Shown in pieces: positions 1 to 6,794 of a DNA stretch of 16,030 bases. Both the position numbers and the translations under genes were made by a program. Positions within the stretch are counted from its first letter, which is position 1. Each line of letters starts with the position of its first letter. The notes below the pieces were generated by a model. That model was not told the DNA's origin, did not search any database, and saw nothing but the letters and a program-made list of their open reading frames with translations. The DNA comes from JBEIHI01 sp964655245 (lineage in GTDB: Bacteria > Bdellovibrionota > UBA2394): positions 1-16,030 of the forward strand of contig CAZZLQ010000051.1 in the NCBI GenBank assembly GCA_964655245.1, read 5' to 3'.

Positions 1-1446
1 TCTCGGACAGACTCCACTGGGCAAGCGGCCAATCTCTCCGACACTGACCTCGCGCTGATTTCGTTGGTGGAGCGCCTCAAGAATCGCCTGGACGAGTCGG
101 GTGAGACTAGTGAGGTTGCGTTTTCTGATTTTAGCCCCATTGATCTTATCGCTCTTCAAGAGCTCACGCGGGCGATTTCAAACGGTGAGCTCAATCTTAA
201 GGAGGCCGTGCAAAAGGGATACCGAAAGTTGCGTCAGCGTATCGGAATGACAATCCACGAATTGGAGTTTGAGAAAGTTCATCTGCTCAAGATGGGCGCT
301 CGTGCATACGCCCTGCTGCCGCTCCAGAACCGAATCGATGATTTGAGAAAAATCGAAAGCCGTATCATTGGGCTTAAGCCCGATGATTTAGCTACTCTAT
401 TCCTTGAAGGTCTCGGCGTCGCGGAGATTCTGAGCTCATCCAAGGCTGCCGGAAAAGACTCGGCAGCGTCGAATCAGTGGCAGTCGGAGCAAGCTCGCTA
501 CTACCGCACGGTGCAGGTCATGGTGAATCATCTGCGGTCCAATGTCTTGAGCGACTCAAGTGTTGGGGGGCGTTTTCAGCAGATTCTTGCTGAGATCAAA
601 GCGGCCAAGCTGACAGCCTCGGTGAGCGACTATCTGTTGATTGGTGATGTGTATCGAAAGCATTTACTTCTTGGAAAGTGGGGTCAAGATGCTATCGACA
701 TTCCCCGAGCCGCTCGAGAGGCTCTCACTCGATTTTTGACAACCGACTCTGATCTGGCGCTCGACGCGAAGGGGCAGTTGCCTGCAGTGAGTGCAGCTCA
801 GCAGACCGTCCATGAGCGATTGACGAAGCGAGCGACGGATCCTCGATTTTTGAAACTTGATCAAGCCTATTCAAGAGCCTCAGAGGAAGAGCGTGGTTAT
901 CTTGGCGAGTTGAGAGCCGCTATTTCGAGTGTTTCACTGGGAGTGCCTTTGCCTTTAAACCCCCGATCGTCCAAAAATCGTATTGTTCTTCAAAACTACG
1001 CGGGAGTGTCTGCGGTGTTTGTCCGTTTTTTTGAGGCGGCTACTTATGAGGCGAGATCTCGCGAAGCGGCCGCACAGATTTTTGTGGAATGGATTTTTGG
1101 TTCAGAATTGGCCAAATGGGAGAAACGTCAAAAAGCCGTTTATGTGGACAAGGTCTTGGGCACTCTTTCAGAGGCTCAGCTTGTTGTTCGACGGAATGCT
1201 CGTCACTTGTTTTATTCGCGGGTGGCAAAGTCCGTGGGAGCGTTGCTGATCTTGGGAGCTGCGAGTTCAGCGGGCATGCATGGGTTACATTCCCTGGACG
1301 TTCTGCCTGAATCTTATTCTTGGAGTGGACAGTGGCTCTGGGCTCACAATCATTTTGCTGAGCTCTTGAAATGGACAGATCTCCAAATCGACGGAGCCAA
1401 AAATTTGTTCATCAAAACAGCAGACACTTTTGGTAAAAATCTTTAA
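1..1446 (+). CDS. Hypothetical protein, 5'-truncated by the window edge, C-terminal hydrophobic segment
   Basis: I do not recognise this gene. Its frame is open from base 1. The first possible start inside the window is a TTG at 64, which has no Shine-Dalgarno sequence, and the codons before it read as ordinary protein (ending SDTDLALISLVERL). The real start is therefore probably left of the window. The visible 481 residues are mostly charged and apparently helical, with many Lys/Arg/Glu-rich stretches and no Cys pairs or known catalytic motif. Near the C-terminus, around nt 1225-1280, lies one hydrophobic Ala/Leu/Gly segment (VGALLILGAASSAG). An aromatic-rich tail of about 55 residues follows. 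This suggests a mainly soluble protein with a C-terminal membrane anchor or hairpin; that is inference. It is followed by a 124-bp gap and mgtE on the same strand. No terminator is evident in the gap, so read-through is possible. Confidence 0.75.
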   Translation, partial: SRTDSTGQAANLSDTDLALISLVERLKNRLDESGETSEVAFSDFSPIDLIALQELTRAISNGELNLKEAVQKGYRKLRQRIGMTIHELEFEKVHLLKMGARAYALLPLQNRIDDLRKIESRIIGLKPDDLATLFLEGLGVAEILSSSKAAGKDSAASNQWQSEQARYYRTVQVMVNHLRSNVLSDSSVGGRFQQILAEIKAAKLTASVSDYLLIGDVYRKHLLLGKWGQDAIDIPRAAREALTRFLTTDSDLALDAKGQLPAVSAAQQTVHERLTKRATDPRFLKLDQAYSRASEEERGYLGELRAAISSVSLGVPLPLNPRSSKNRIVLQNYAGVSAVFVRFFEAATYEARSREAAAQIFVEWIFGSELAKWEKRQKAVYVDKVLGTLSEAQLVVRRNARHLFYSRVAKSVGALLILGAASSAGMHGLHSLDVLPESYSWSGQWLWAHNHFAELLKWTDLQIDGAKNLFIKTADTFGKNL

Positions 1447-1570
1447 AAATTGAGTGAGTAGATCGAGATTCCTGTCGCCGATCGTGGTGACCAATTGGTG
1501 TGTGGGGATTCGGTAATATGTAAACTCGTCGGCCGTCCTTAGAGTAACTGCCGTCAGAGGAAGGTGTCTC

Positions 1571-2941
1571 GTGGAGCAAGAGCACAATCAGCGAGAGTCG
1601 TGGATTCAACTCAAAGAGATCGTTGAGTCGGGCAACGTTTTGGGGCTGAACAGCTTTTTGGATACGCTTAGTGCGGGAGACACAGCACGAGCGATTTCTC
1701 GTCTCGATGAGGAGACTCAAAAGCGTCTGTTCGTTTTGCTATCACCGGTAGAGGCTGCTGAACTGATCGAGGATCTGCCTGAAGCTCAGGCCGCCGACCT
1801 CATTGATGACCTTCCTGAAAATACAGCGGCTGCGATTGTGGAAGAATTACCCTCCGATCAGCAGGCTGACATCTTGGCTCAGCTGCCACGTGAAGAAGCT
1901 GAGGGGATTCTGCAAGAGATGGATCCTCAGGAAGCGCAAGACGCGAGACGACTCATGGAGTATCCGTCCGATACCGCGGGGGGTATCATGGTCACGGAGT
2001 TTCTGTCGTTCTTTGAGGATCTGACGGTCAAAGATATTTTGGATAACTTGCGCCAAAACGCGGAAGTCTACGCAGGCTATGATGTTCTCTACGCTTATGT
2101 CATCAACCGCACCAATACGTTGCTAGGCGTGGTGCGCCTGAGAGATTTGTTGCTCGCTCCCAATGATGTGCGAGTGAGTACATTGATGAATGGCTCACCC
2201 GTGAAGGTGAATGCCGCTGCGACTTTGGATGAGCTGAGAGAAGTTTTTGAGAAGCATGATTTCTATGGAGTGCCCGTCGTCGATGATCAGGGAAAACTCG
2301 TCGGAGTTTTGCAAAGAGCTGCTTTTCGTGACGCCATGGAATCAAAAGCAGATCGTAACTTTTTGGCAGCGAGCGGTATCATGGGAGGGGAAGAGCTTCG
2401 TTCTTTGCCCACTCGAGTGCGAACATTGCGCCGATTATCATTTTTGATTCTTAAGATTGGTCTTAACTTGGTGTCAGCCTCCGTCATTGGGGCTTACTCA
2501 GACACGCTTTCGTCCGTCGTGGCGCTGGCCCTCTTCTTGCCGATCATTTCGGATATGGGGGGAGTCTCGGGTAATCAGGCGCTTGCGGTTTCGATTCGAG
2601 AGCTGACGCTCGGGTTGATCAAGCCCAAAGACTATTGGATGGTGTTTTGGAACGAGGCTCGACTGGGTGTTTGGTTGGGCGTGTTTATCGGTGCTATCTT
2701 GGGAACGGTGGCGGCCCTTTGGCAGAAAAATATTGTTTTGGGAGTCGTGGTGGGAGCTGCTCTGACGTTGAATACTATTCTTTCTGTTTGTGTCGGAGGA
2801 ATGGTTCCGTTGATTCTGAGACGATTTCGAATTGATCCAGCGCTCGCGTCCTCAGGCATCCTGACCTTTGTCACTGACGCCTGTGGATTTTTCTTCATCT
2901 TGGCTCTCGCGACTCAGTTTCTTAAGCAGATCGCAGGATAA
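1571..2941 (+). CDS. mgtE: Magnesium channel/transporter MgtE
   Basis: MgtE is an inner-membrane, Mg2+-gated Mg2+ channel. The 456 residues show the family order. An N-terminal superhelical domain (about residues 1-130) has repeated acidic helices such as LSPVEAAELIEDLP and LPREEAEGILQEMDPQEA. The linker YPSDTAGGIM follows at about 137-146, then a CBS pair (about 150-270, with GVPVVDDQGKLVGVL) and a C-terminal membrane domain of about five helices (about 290-456). The pore-helix motif reads SDMGGVSGNQA instead of the textbook MGGNAGxQ; I believe this variant belongs to a recognised subgroup. The Asp of VTDACGFFF, expected to line the pore, is present. The GTG start at 1571 is chosen because AGAGGAAGG lies just upstream. 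The length is normal. The stop is one base from the stop of the convergent lipoprotein gene. No riboswitch-like leader is apparent in the 124-bp upstream gap, so regulation is probably by Mg2+ binding to the protein. Confidence 0.95.
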   Translation: MEQEHNQRESWIQLKEIVESGNVLGLNSFLDTLSAGDTARAISRLDEETQKRLFVLLSPVEAAELIEDLPEAQAADLIDDLPENTAAAIVEELPSDQQADILAQLPREEAEGILQEMDPQEAQDARRLMEYPSDTAGGIMVTEFLSFFEDLTVKDILDNLRQNAEVYAGYDVLYAYVINRTNTLLGVVRLRDLLLAPNDVRVSTLMNGSPVKVNAAATLDELREVFEKHDFYGVPVVDDQGKLVGVLQRAAFRDAMESKADRNFLAASGIMGGEELRSLPTRVRTLRRLSFLILKIGLNLVSASVIGAYSDTLSSVVALALFLPIISDMGGVSGNQALAVSIRELTLGLIKPKDYWMVFWNEARLGVWLGVFIGAILGTVAALWQKNIVLGVVVGAALTLNTILSVCVGGMVPLILRRFRIDPALASSGILTFVTDACGFFFILALATQFLKQIAG

Positions 2942-2942
2942 T

Positions 2943-4241
2943 CTAAATGTTTGTACACTTTCCGGCGTGAGCGGGTTGGCTCAGGAGGTAAGTAAAATAC
3001 GCTCTTTTCTGAGCCAGCTGATCGGCCTGTTCAGCAGCACTGACAGGAATCTTGTAGGTCGCTGTGAGATCGGGATTATTAAACGCAAGGATCAATGTTA
3101 AAAAACCGCCGTTATCATTGATGGGATTACTGCCGTTTTGATCCTGACTACGAAGAATCGGTTGATTGTAGGTGTCGTGTGAGGAATTCATATTGTAAGT
3201 CCACTTCATTCCGGTGGCGCCGACTTGAACGTTCGTGATGGTGTTTTGCTCAGGGATGCTTCCTACCCGAAAAGGTAATGTCCAAGGAGCAGTCGTTGAG
3301 GTGGCGGGGCCAAAGTGTGCTGCTGCCATATCTCGACTGCCGGTGCTGTTGAATCTTGCGATCAGAGAGTTTCTGCGCGTGGCGCACGCATTGACATAGT
3401 GGTTTGAAGTGTAGCCGCCTGATGGAGGTGCGGGTTGATCACCATTCGCAAGGCAATTCTGAACTGAACTTGCGGTTGTTGTTTCACCTTTGGGCCCAAT
3501 ACAACCGCCTTGGTTTGTTCCTCCTGACCAGCAGTTGATGTTGTCCCCAGAGGCAAAGGGTGAAATCAAGTTGGGGTAGAGTGATGCCGAAAAAGTCGTC
3601 GTGAGGAGATCCTTTTTGACGATGTTGAGAGTTTCGATGTATCGCACGATGAATTGATCTTCGCCTGGTAGCTTTTTGACTTTCTTTCGCTGGCAGACAT
3701 CGGAGGCTTCAGAGCATCCACCGATGTTTGCAAAACTGTTCCAGCCATTTCCCGTGTTTCCTTGAAGGGGCTGGCCGTCAGCGCCTCCGCGTGCATGAAC
3801 TAGAACAATCCAATCACGCTGAGCTGGATTCGTGGCAACCGAGGTACGTAAAAGATCATTCACCATGATTCCCGTCACTTTTTTGTTTGCGATTTCTTCC
3901 CCGTCGTTTCGACCATCGCCATCAGTGTCGGCGACCAAAGGGTCGGATCGGTACTTGATCTGGGTGTTTGTGGGATCAGGATTTCCGTTTAGCTCCAAAA
4001 TGTCGCGAGCACCGTCTTGATCGAGATCAAGGTTAGCCGATGTAGCATAAGCCTCACAGTTGGGAATAGTTCCACCGCCACCGCCACCGCCGCCGGTTGG
4101 GGGATTGGTGTTTGGAGGGGGGGGAGTGTTGGGCAGAATTGTTCGCGGAGCTTCAGGCTCCATCTCGCTGCCACCACAGTTGATCAAACCCAATGAGAGA
4201 AACGCCGAGAGGGCGCTGATTTTGCCACGAATGCTCGTCAT
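2943..4241 (-). CDS. Putative lipoprotein with Gly/Pro tether and thrombospondin type-3-like Asp repeats
   Basis: The 432-residue product starts with a short basic and hydrophobic signal (residues 1-21) ending LINC, so Cys22 is the likely lipidated residue. Asn at -1 is outside the strict lipobox. Residues 23-60 form a flexible tether with four Pro in a row (40-43) and eight Gly in a row (50-57). Two Asp loops follow, DLDQDGARDILE (72-83) and DTDGDGRNDGEE (105-116). They fit the DxDxDGxxDxxE pattern of thrombospondin type-3/EF-type calcium sites. The rest is rich in Asn/Thr/Ser/Gly with about ten Cys and matches no enzyme family I know; the stretch starting RDWIVLVHARGG is its most ordered-looking part. 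The ATG at 4241 is preceded by GGGGATGG. It is a single-gene unit, convergent with mgtE and divergent from the acyl-CoA synthetase gene. It is probably exported to the outer membrane. Function unknown. Confidence 0.85.
   Translation of the reverse strand: MTSIRGKISALSAFLSLGLINCGGSEMEPEAPRTILPNTPPPPNTNPPTGGGGGGGGTIPNCEAYATSANLDLDQDGARDILELNGNPDPTNTQIKYRSDPLVADTDGDGRNDGEEIANKKVTGIMVNDLLRTSVATNPAQRDWIVLVHARGGADGQPLQGNTGNGWNSFANIGGCSEASDVCQRKKVKKLPGEDQFIVRYIETLNIVKKDLLTTTFSASLYPNLISPFASGDNINCWSGGTNQGGCIGPKGETTTASSVQNCLANGDQPAPPSGGYTSNHYVNACATRRNSLIARFNSTGSRDMAAAHFGPATSTTAPWTLPFRVGSIPEQNTITNVQVGATGMKWTYNMNSSHDTYNQPILRSQDQNGSNPINDNGGFLTLILAFNNPDLTATYKIPVSAAEQADQLAQKRAYFTYLLSQPAHAGKCTNI
4117..4124. 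repeat. Homopolymeric G8/C8 tract inside the lipoprotein gene
   Basis: Eight consecutive G on the plus strand read as CCC CCC CC on the coding strand within the Pro codons at residues 40-43 of the lipoprotein. A degenerate GCC/ACC repeat encoding eight Gly lies about 25 bases further into the gene (4070-4093), and a shorter G5 run lies between them. Slippage here would shift the frame shortly after the lipobox. The tract is seen directly; any role in phase variation is inference. Confidence 0.6.
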
Positions 4242-4277
4242 ACCATCCCCAGTTGCAAAAAATGTCCCTTGCTCAAT

Positions 4278-4293
4278 ACCGCTTTAAAGCGGT
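4278..4293. promoter_or_regulatory. Perfect 16-bp palindrome in the divergent intergenic region, candidate operator
   Basis: ACCGCTTTAAAGCGGT equals its own reverse complement. It lies between the divergent starts of the lipoprotein gene (4241) and the acyl-CoA synthetase gene (4389). Weak plus-strand promoter-like hexamers flank it, TTGCTC at 4269-4274 and TTTAAA at 4293-4298 with an 18-base spacer, so the palindrome would fill the spacer. That is a common operator position. The dyad has no loop and no T-run, which argues against a terminator. The regulator is unknown; a TetR- or FadR-type fatty-acid regulator would be a guess from the neighbouring gene. Confidence 0.35.
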
Positions 4294-4388
4294 TTAAATG
4301 GCTTTCGGCTGCAAATCCTGCATATCGAGGCCTTCCATTCACACCTTTTTTCATAGATGGAAACGGAAGAAAGGGATTATCTAGAGAG

Positions 4389-6035
4389 ATGCATATTCAT
4401 CCTTATTGGATACTGCGTGACCACGCCGAAGAGCGTCCGGAGGCGCTTGCCTTGTCGGCATTGAAGTTGGGTGGTCGTTCGTTTGAGGAATTCCATTCGC
4501 TGACATGGCTTGAGACTCTGACGAAGGTCCATCAGTATGCGAATTTGTTTCAGTCGCTGGGTCTTCGGCCCGGCGATCGAGTGGGCATCCGCGGATATAA
4601 CGGGATTGAATGGGTGTGTGCGGATTGGGCTTGCTTGGCGTTGGGATTGATCTCGGTTCCTCTTTATCAAGCCTCGCATTTGTCTGAGATCGAATGGATT
4701 GTGGCTGAGTCTGAGATGAAACTTTTGGTGACGGAATCTGAGATTCCTCAGCTTCGAGTGGCTCAGATTTCATTTGCGGATTTGGAAAATCGATCGGCGG
4801 ATATGCTCGAGACGTTTAGTTTTACTCAGCCCTCTCTGTCTCATTTAGCGACGATCATTTATACGAGCGGCACCTTGGGACACCCCAAAGGTGTCATGCA
4901 CTCCATCGAGAATATTGTTGGAGCCTTGGAGTCGGCTAATGAGATCATCAATCTCAATTCCCAGGATCGCTTTGTGAGCTATCTACCCCTGTCTCATGTG
5001 GCCGAAAGAATGTTGGTCGAGTTTGGGGGGCTCATTGCGGGAGGAAGTATTTTCTTTGTCGATAAGGTCGATCGAGTCGTGAATGTTCTGCCTCAGATTC
5101 AGCCGACGATTTTTTTGGCGGTCCCGCGTATTTGGGATTTGATTCGCTTTCGAATTCAAAAGGAGCTTTCGCAGAAAAAGGCTTTGCGACAATTGTCACG
5201 ATTTCTTCCACAGTCCTTTTTGAGTAAGTTCATGGGACGGATTGTCGCTCGAAAATTGGGACTGGATCGCGCGCGACTTTGCTTTTCGGGAGCAGCCAAG
5301 CTTTCTGTTGAGACTGGTGAAGCTCTCAAAGATCTCGGCATTCTTGTTCATGAGGCCTATGGGCTGACAGAAACGCTTTGTGTTTCTTCACTGACTCGTC
5401 CCGGCGAGGTGACATTTGGCTCTTGTGGGAAACTCTATCCAGGAGTCGAATCTCGAATTGAAGCCGATGGAGAGATTAGCCTGAAGGCTCCCTTTCATTT
5501 TTTGGGCTACTACAAGCATCAGGAATGGACTGATGAGGTAGTCAAAGATGGGTGGTTTCATACGGGAGATGTGGGGCACTTTGATGACAGCGGCCGATTG
5601 TTCATTACTGATCGCAAAAAGAATCTCTTCAAGAATTCCGGTGGCAAATACATTGCTCCGCAAGTGGCTGAGAATTTTCTCAAGTCCCATCCCATGATTC
5701 GTGAAGCGATTGTGCTGGGAGAAAATCGCCCCTACTGCGTGGCGATTGCATCGGTGGATCGTCTTCAGGGTTCAGATAAGGATTTAGAAGTCCTGCTGTC
5801 TGGTGTTAATGCTCAATTGGCACCTTATCAGCAACTAAAAGCTGTGGGCTGGACTGCTCGGGCCTGGTCTGTGGATTCAGGGGAGATGACTCCCTCGCTC
5901 AAAATCAAGCGGCGCGTCCTTGTTGAGCGCTATACAGACGAGATTGAATTCCTTTATACTGGGGGTCAGGCAGTTCGAAGCCTGGATGCTTTGAACAAGG
6001 AAGGGTTCAGTCGTGTTGATTCTCGTCTCCAATGA
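4389..6035 (+). CDS. AMP-binding long-chain acyl-CoA synthetase (FadD15-like)
   Basis: This is an adenylate-forming enzyme, likely activating a long-chain fatty acid to acyl-AMP and then acyl-CoA. From the ATG at 4389 it has 548 residues. The phosphate-binding motif YTSGTLGHPKG lies at 158-168 (Leu in place of the usual second Thr). AYGLTET is at 323-329, GWFHTGD at 388-394, and ITDRKKNLFKNSGGKYIAP follows. The C-terminal catalytic Lys lies in TPSLKIKRR. Motif order and the TDRKKNLFK...GGKYIAP stretch place it with the FadD15/eukaryotic-type long-chain ligases. The frame is open upstream to a TTG at 4269, but that start has no ribosome site, overlaps the palindrome and adds residues unlike the family. 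The ATG at 4389 follows GGAAGAAAGGGA about 13 bases upstream and begins MHIHPYWILRDHAEERP, like family N-termini. Its last 23 bases overlap surE, so the two are probably cotranscribed. The exact substrate is inferred. Confidence 0.9.
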   Translation: MHIHPYWILRDHAEERPEALALSALKLGGRSFEEFHSLTWLETLTKVHQYANLFQSLGLRPGDRVGIRGYNGIEWVCADWACLALGLISVPLYQASHLSEIEWIVAESEMKLLVTESEIPQLRVAQISFADLENRSADMLETFSFTQPSLSHLATIIYTSGTLGHPKGVMHSIENIVGALESANEIINLNSQDRFVSYLPLSHVAERMLVEFGGLIAGGSIFFVDKVDRVVNVLPQIQPTIFLAVPRIWDLIRFRIQKELSQKKALRQLSRFLPQSFLSKFMGRIVARKLGLDRARLCFSGAAKLSVETGEALKDLGILVHEAYGLTETLCVSSLTRPGEVTFGSCGKLYPGVESRIEADGEISLKAPFHFLGYYKHQEWTDEVVKDGWFHTGDVGHFDDSGRLFITDRKKNLFKNSGGKYIAPQVAENFLKSHPMIREAIVLGENRPYCVAIASVDRLQGSDKDLEVLLSGVNAQLAPYQQLKAVGWTARAWSVDSGEMTPSLKIKRRVLVERYTDEIEFLYTGGQAVRSLDALNKEGFSRVDSRLQ

Positions 6036-6783
6036 TGATGGTTTCTTTTCTGAAGGAATTAAAGCTCTTGCCAATCGAATGCGTGAGTTGGGAGAAGTTT
6101 GGGTCGTTGCTCCTGATCGAGAGCAGTCAGCCAGTGGGCACTCACTGACTCTTCACCGGCCTCTGCGGGCTCGTCGCGTGAATAATCGAGAGCGCGAGTT
6201 TATGGTGGACGGCACGCCAACCGATTGCGTGAACTTGGCGATCAATCGTCTTCTGCCTCGAAAGCCGGATCTTGTGGTTTCGGGAATCAACCGGGGAGCG
6301 AACCTGGGAGATGATGTGACGTATTCAGGGACTGTGTCGGCGGCTTTGGAAGCTGTCTTGCTGGGGGTTCCTGCCATTGCGTTTTCTGCGGTTCCTCATC
6401 AAAAAACCGACGAGCTTAAGTTTGAAGCGGCTGCTGACTATGCGAAGTTTTTGGCTGAGCAAGTGGCTGAACATGGACTCGCGCCAGGGACACTCTTGAA
6501 TGTGAATGTCCCTTCCGAAACGGAAATGGGGGAGCGCCGTGCCGTGGTGTGTCGAATGGGTAAGCGAATTTACTCGGATGTAGTTGAAGAAAAGCTAGAT
6601 CCGAGGGGCCGGCCTTATTATTGGATTGGTGGTCCTAATGTCGGCAGTCATGTTGAGCCGGGCACTGATTGTGAGGCTGCTGATCAGCTGAGAATTTCTG
6701 TGACTCCTGTTCAGCTGGACATGACTAATTATATGTTCATGTCGAAGCTTCAGGGCTGGGCTTTGCCTAAGTACAAAGATTGA
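6013..6783 (+). CDS. surE: 5'/3'-nucleotidase SurE
   Basis: SurE is a metal-dependent survival protein that dephosphorylates nucleoside monophosphates and, in some species, exopolyphosphate. The 256 residues carry the family's metal site: NDDG near the N-terminus (residues 7-10), the Ser of SASGHSLTL (about 39-47), and SGINRGANLGDDVTYSGTVSAA (about 93-114), whose Asn is a metal ligand. VDGTPTDCVNLA is another conserved block. The length is typical. The GTG at 6013 is preceded by AAGGAAGGG about eight bases away, inside the 3' end of the acyl-CoA synthetase gene. TTG at 6016 is a possible alternative start. The gene ends 11 bases before the stop of the convergent PilX-like gene, and no hairpin with a T-run separates them. 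It normally neighbours pcm or nlpD/rpoS in gammaproteobacteria; coupling to an acyl-CoA ligase is unusual to my knowledge. Confidence 0.95.
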   Translation: MLILVSNDDGFFSEGIKALANRMRELGEVWVVAPDREQSASGHSLTLHRPLRARRVNNREREFMVDGTPTDCVNLAINRLLPRKPDLVVSGINRGANLGDDVTYSGTVSAALEAVLLGVPAIAFSAVPHQKTDELKFEAAADYAKFLAEQVAEHGLAPGTLLNVNVPSETEMGERRAVVCRMGKRIYSDVVEEKLDPRGRPYYWIGGPNVGSHVEPGTDCEAADQLRISVTPVQLDMTNYMFMSKLQGWALPKYKD

Positions 6784-6794
6784 TTCGTATCCGT

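Noticed and set aside
1495..1519. TTGGTG ... TAATAT promoter-like pair upstream of mgtE
   Set aside because: The spacer is only 13 bases, too short for sigma-70. No better-spaced pair was found.
6784..6794. Possible bidirectional terminator between the convergent surE and PilX-like genes
   Set aside because: Only 11 bases separate the stops and no stable stem with a T-run is visible there.
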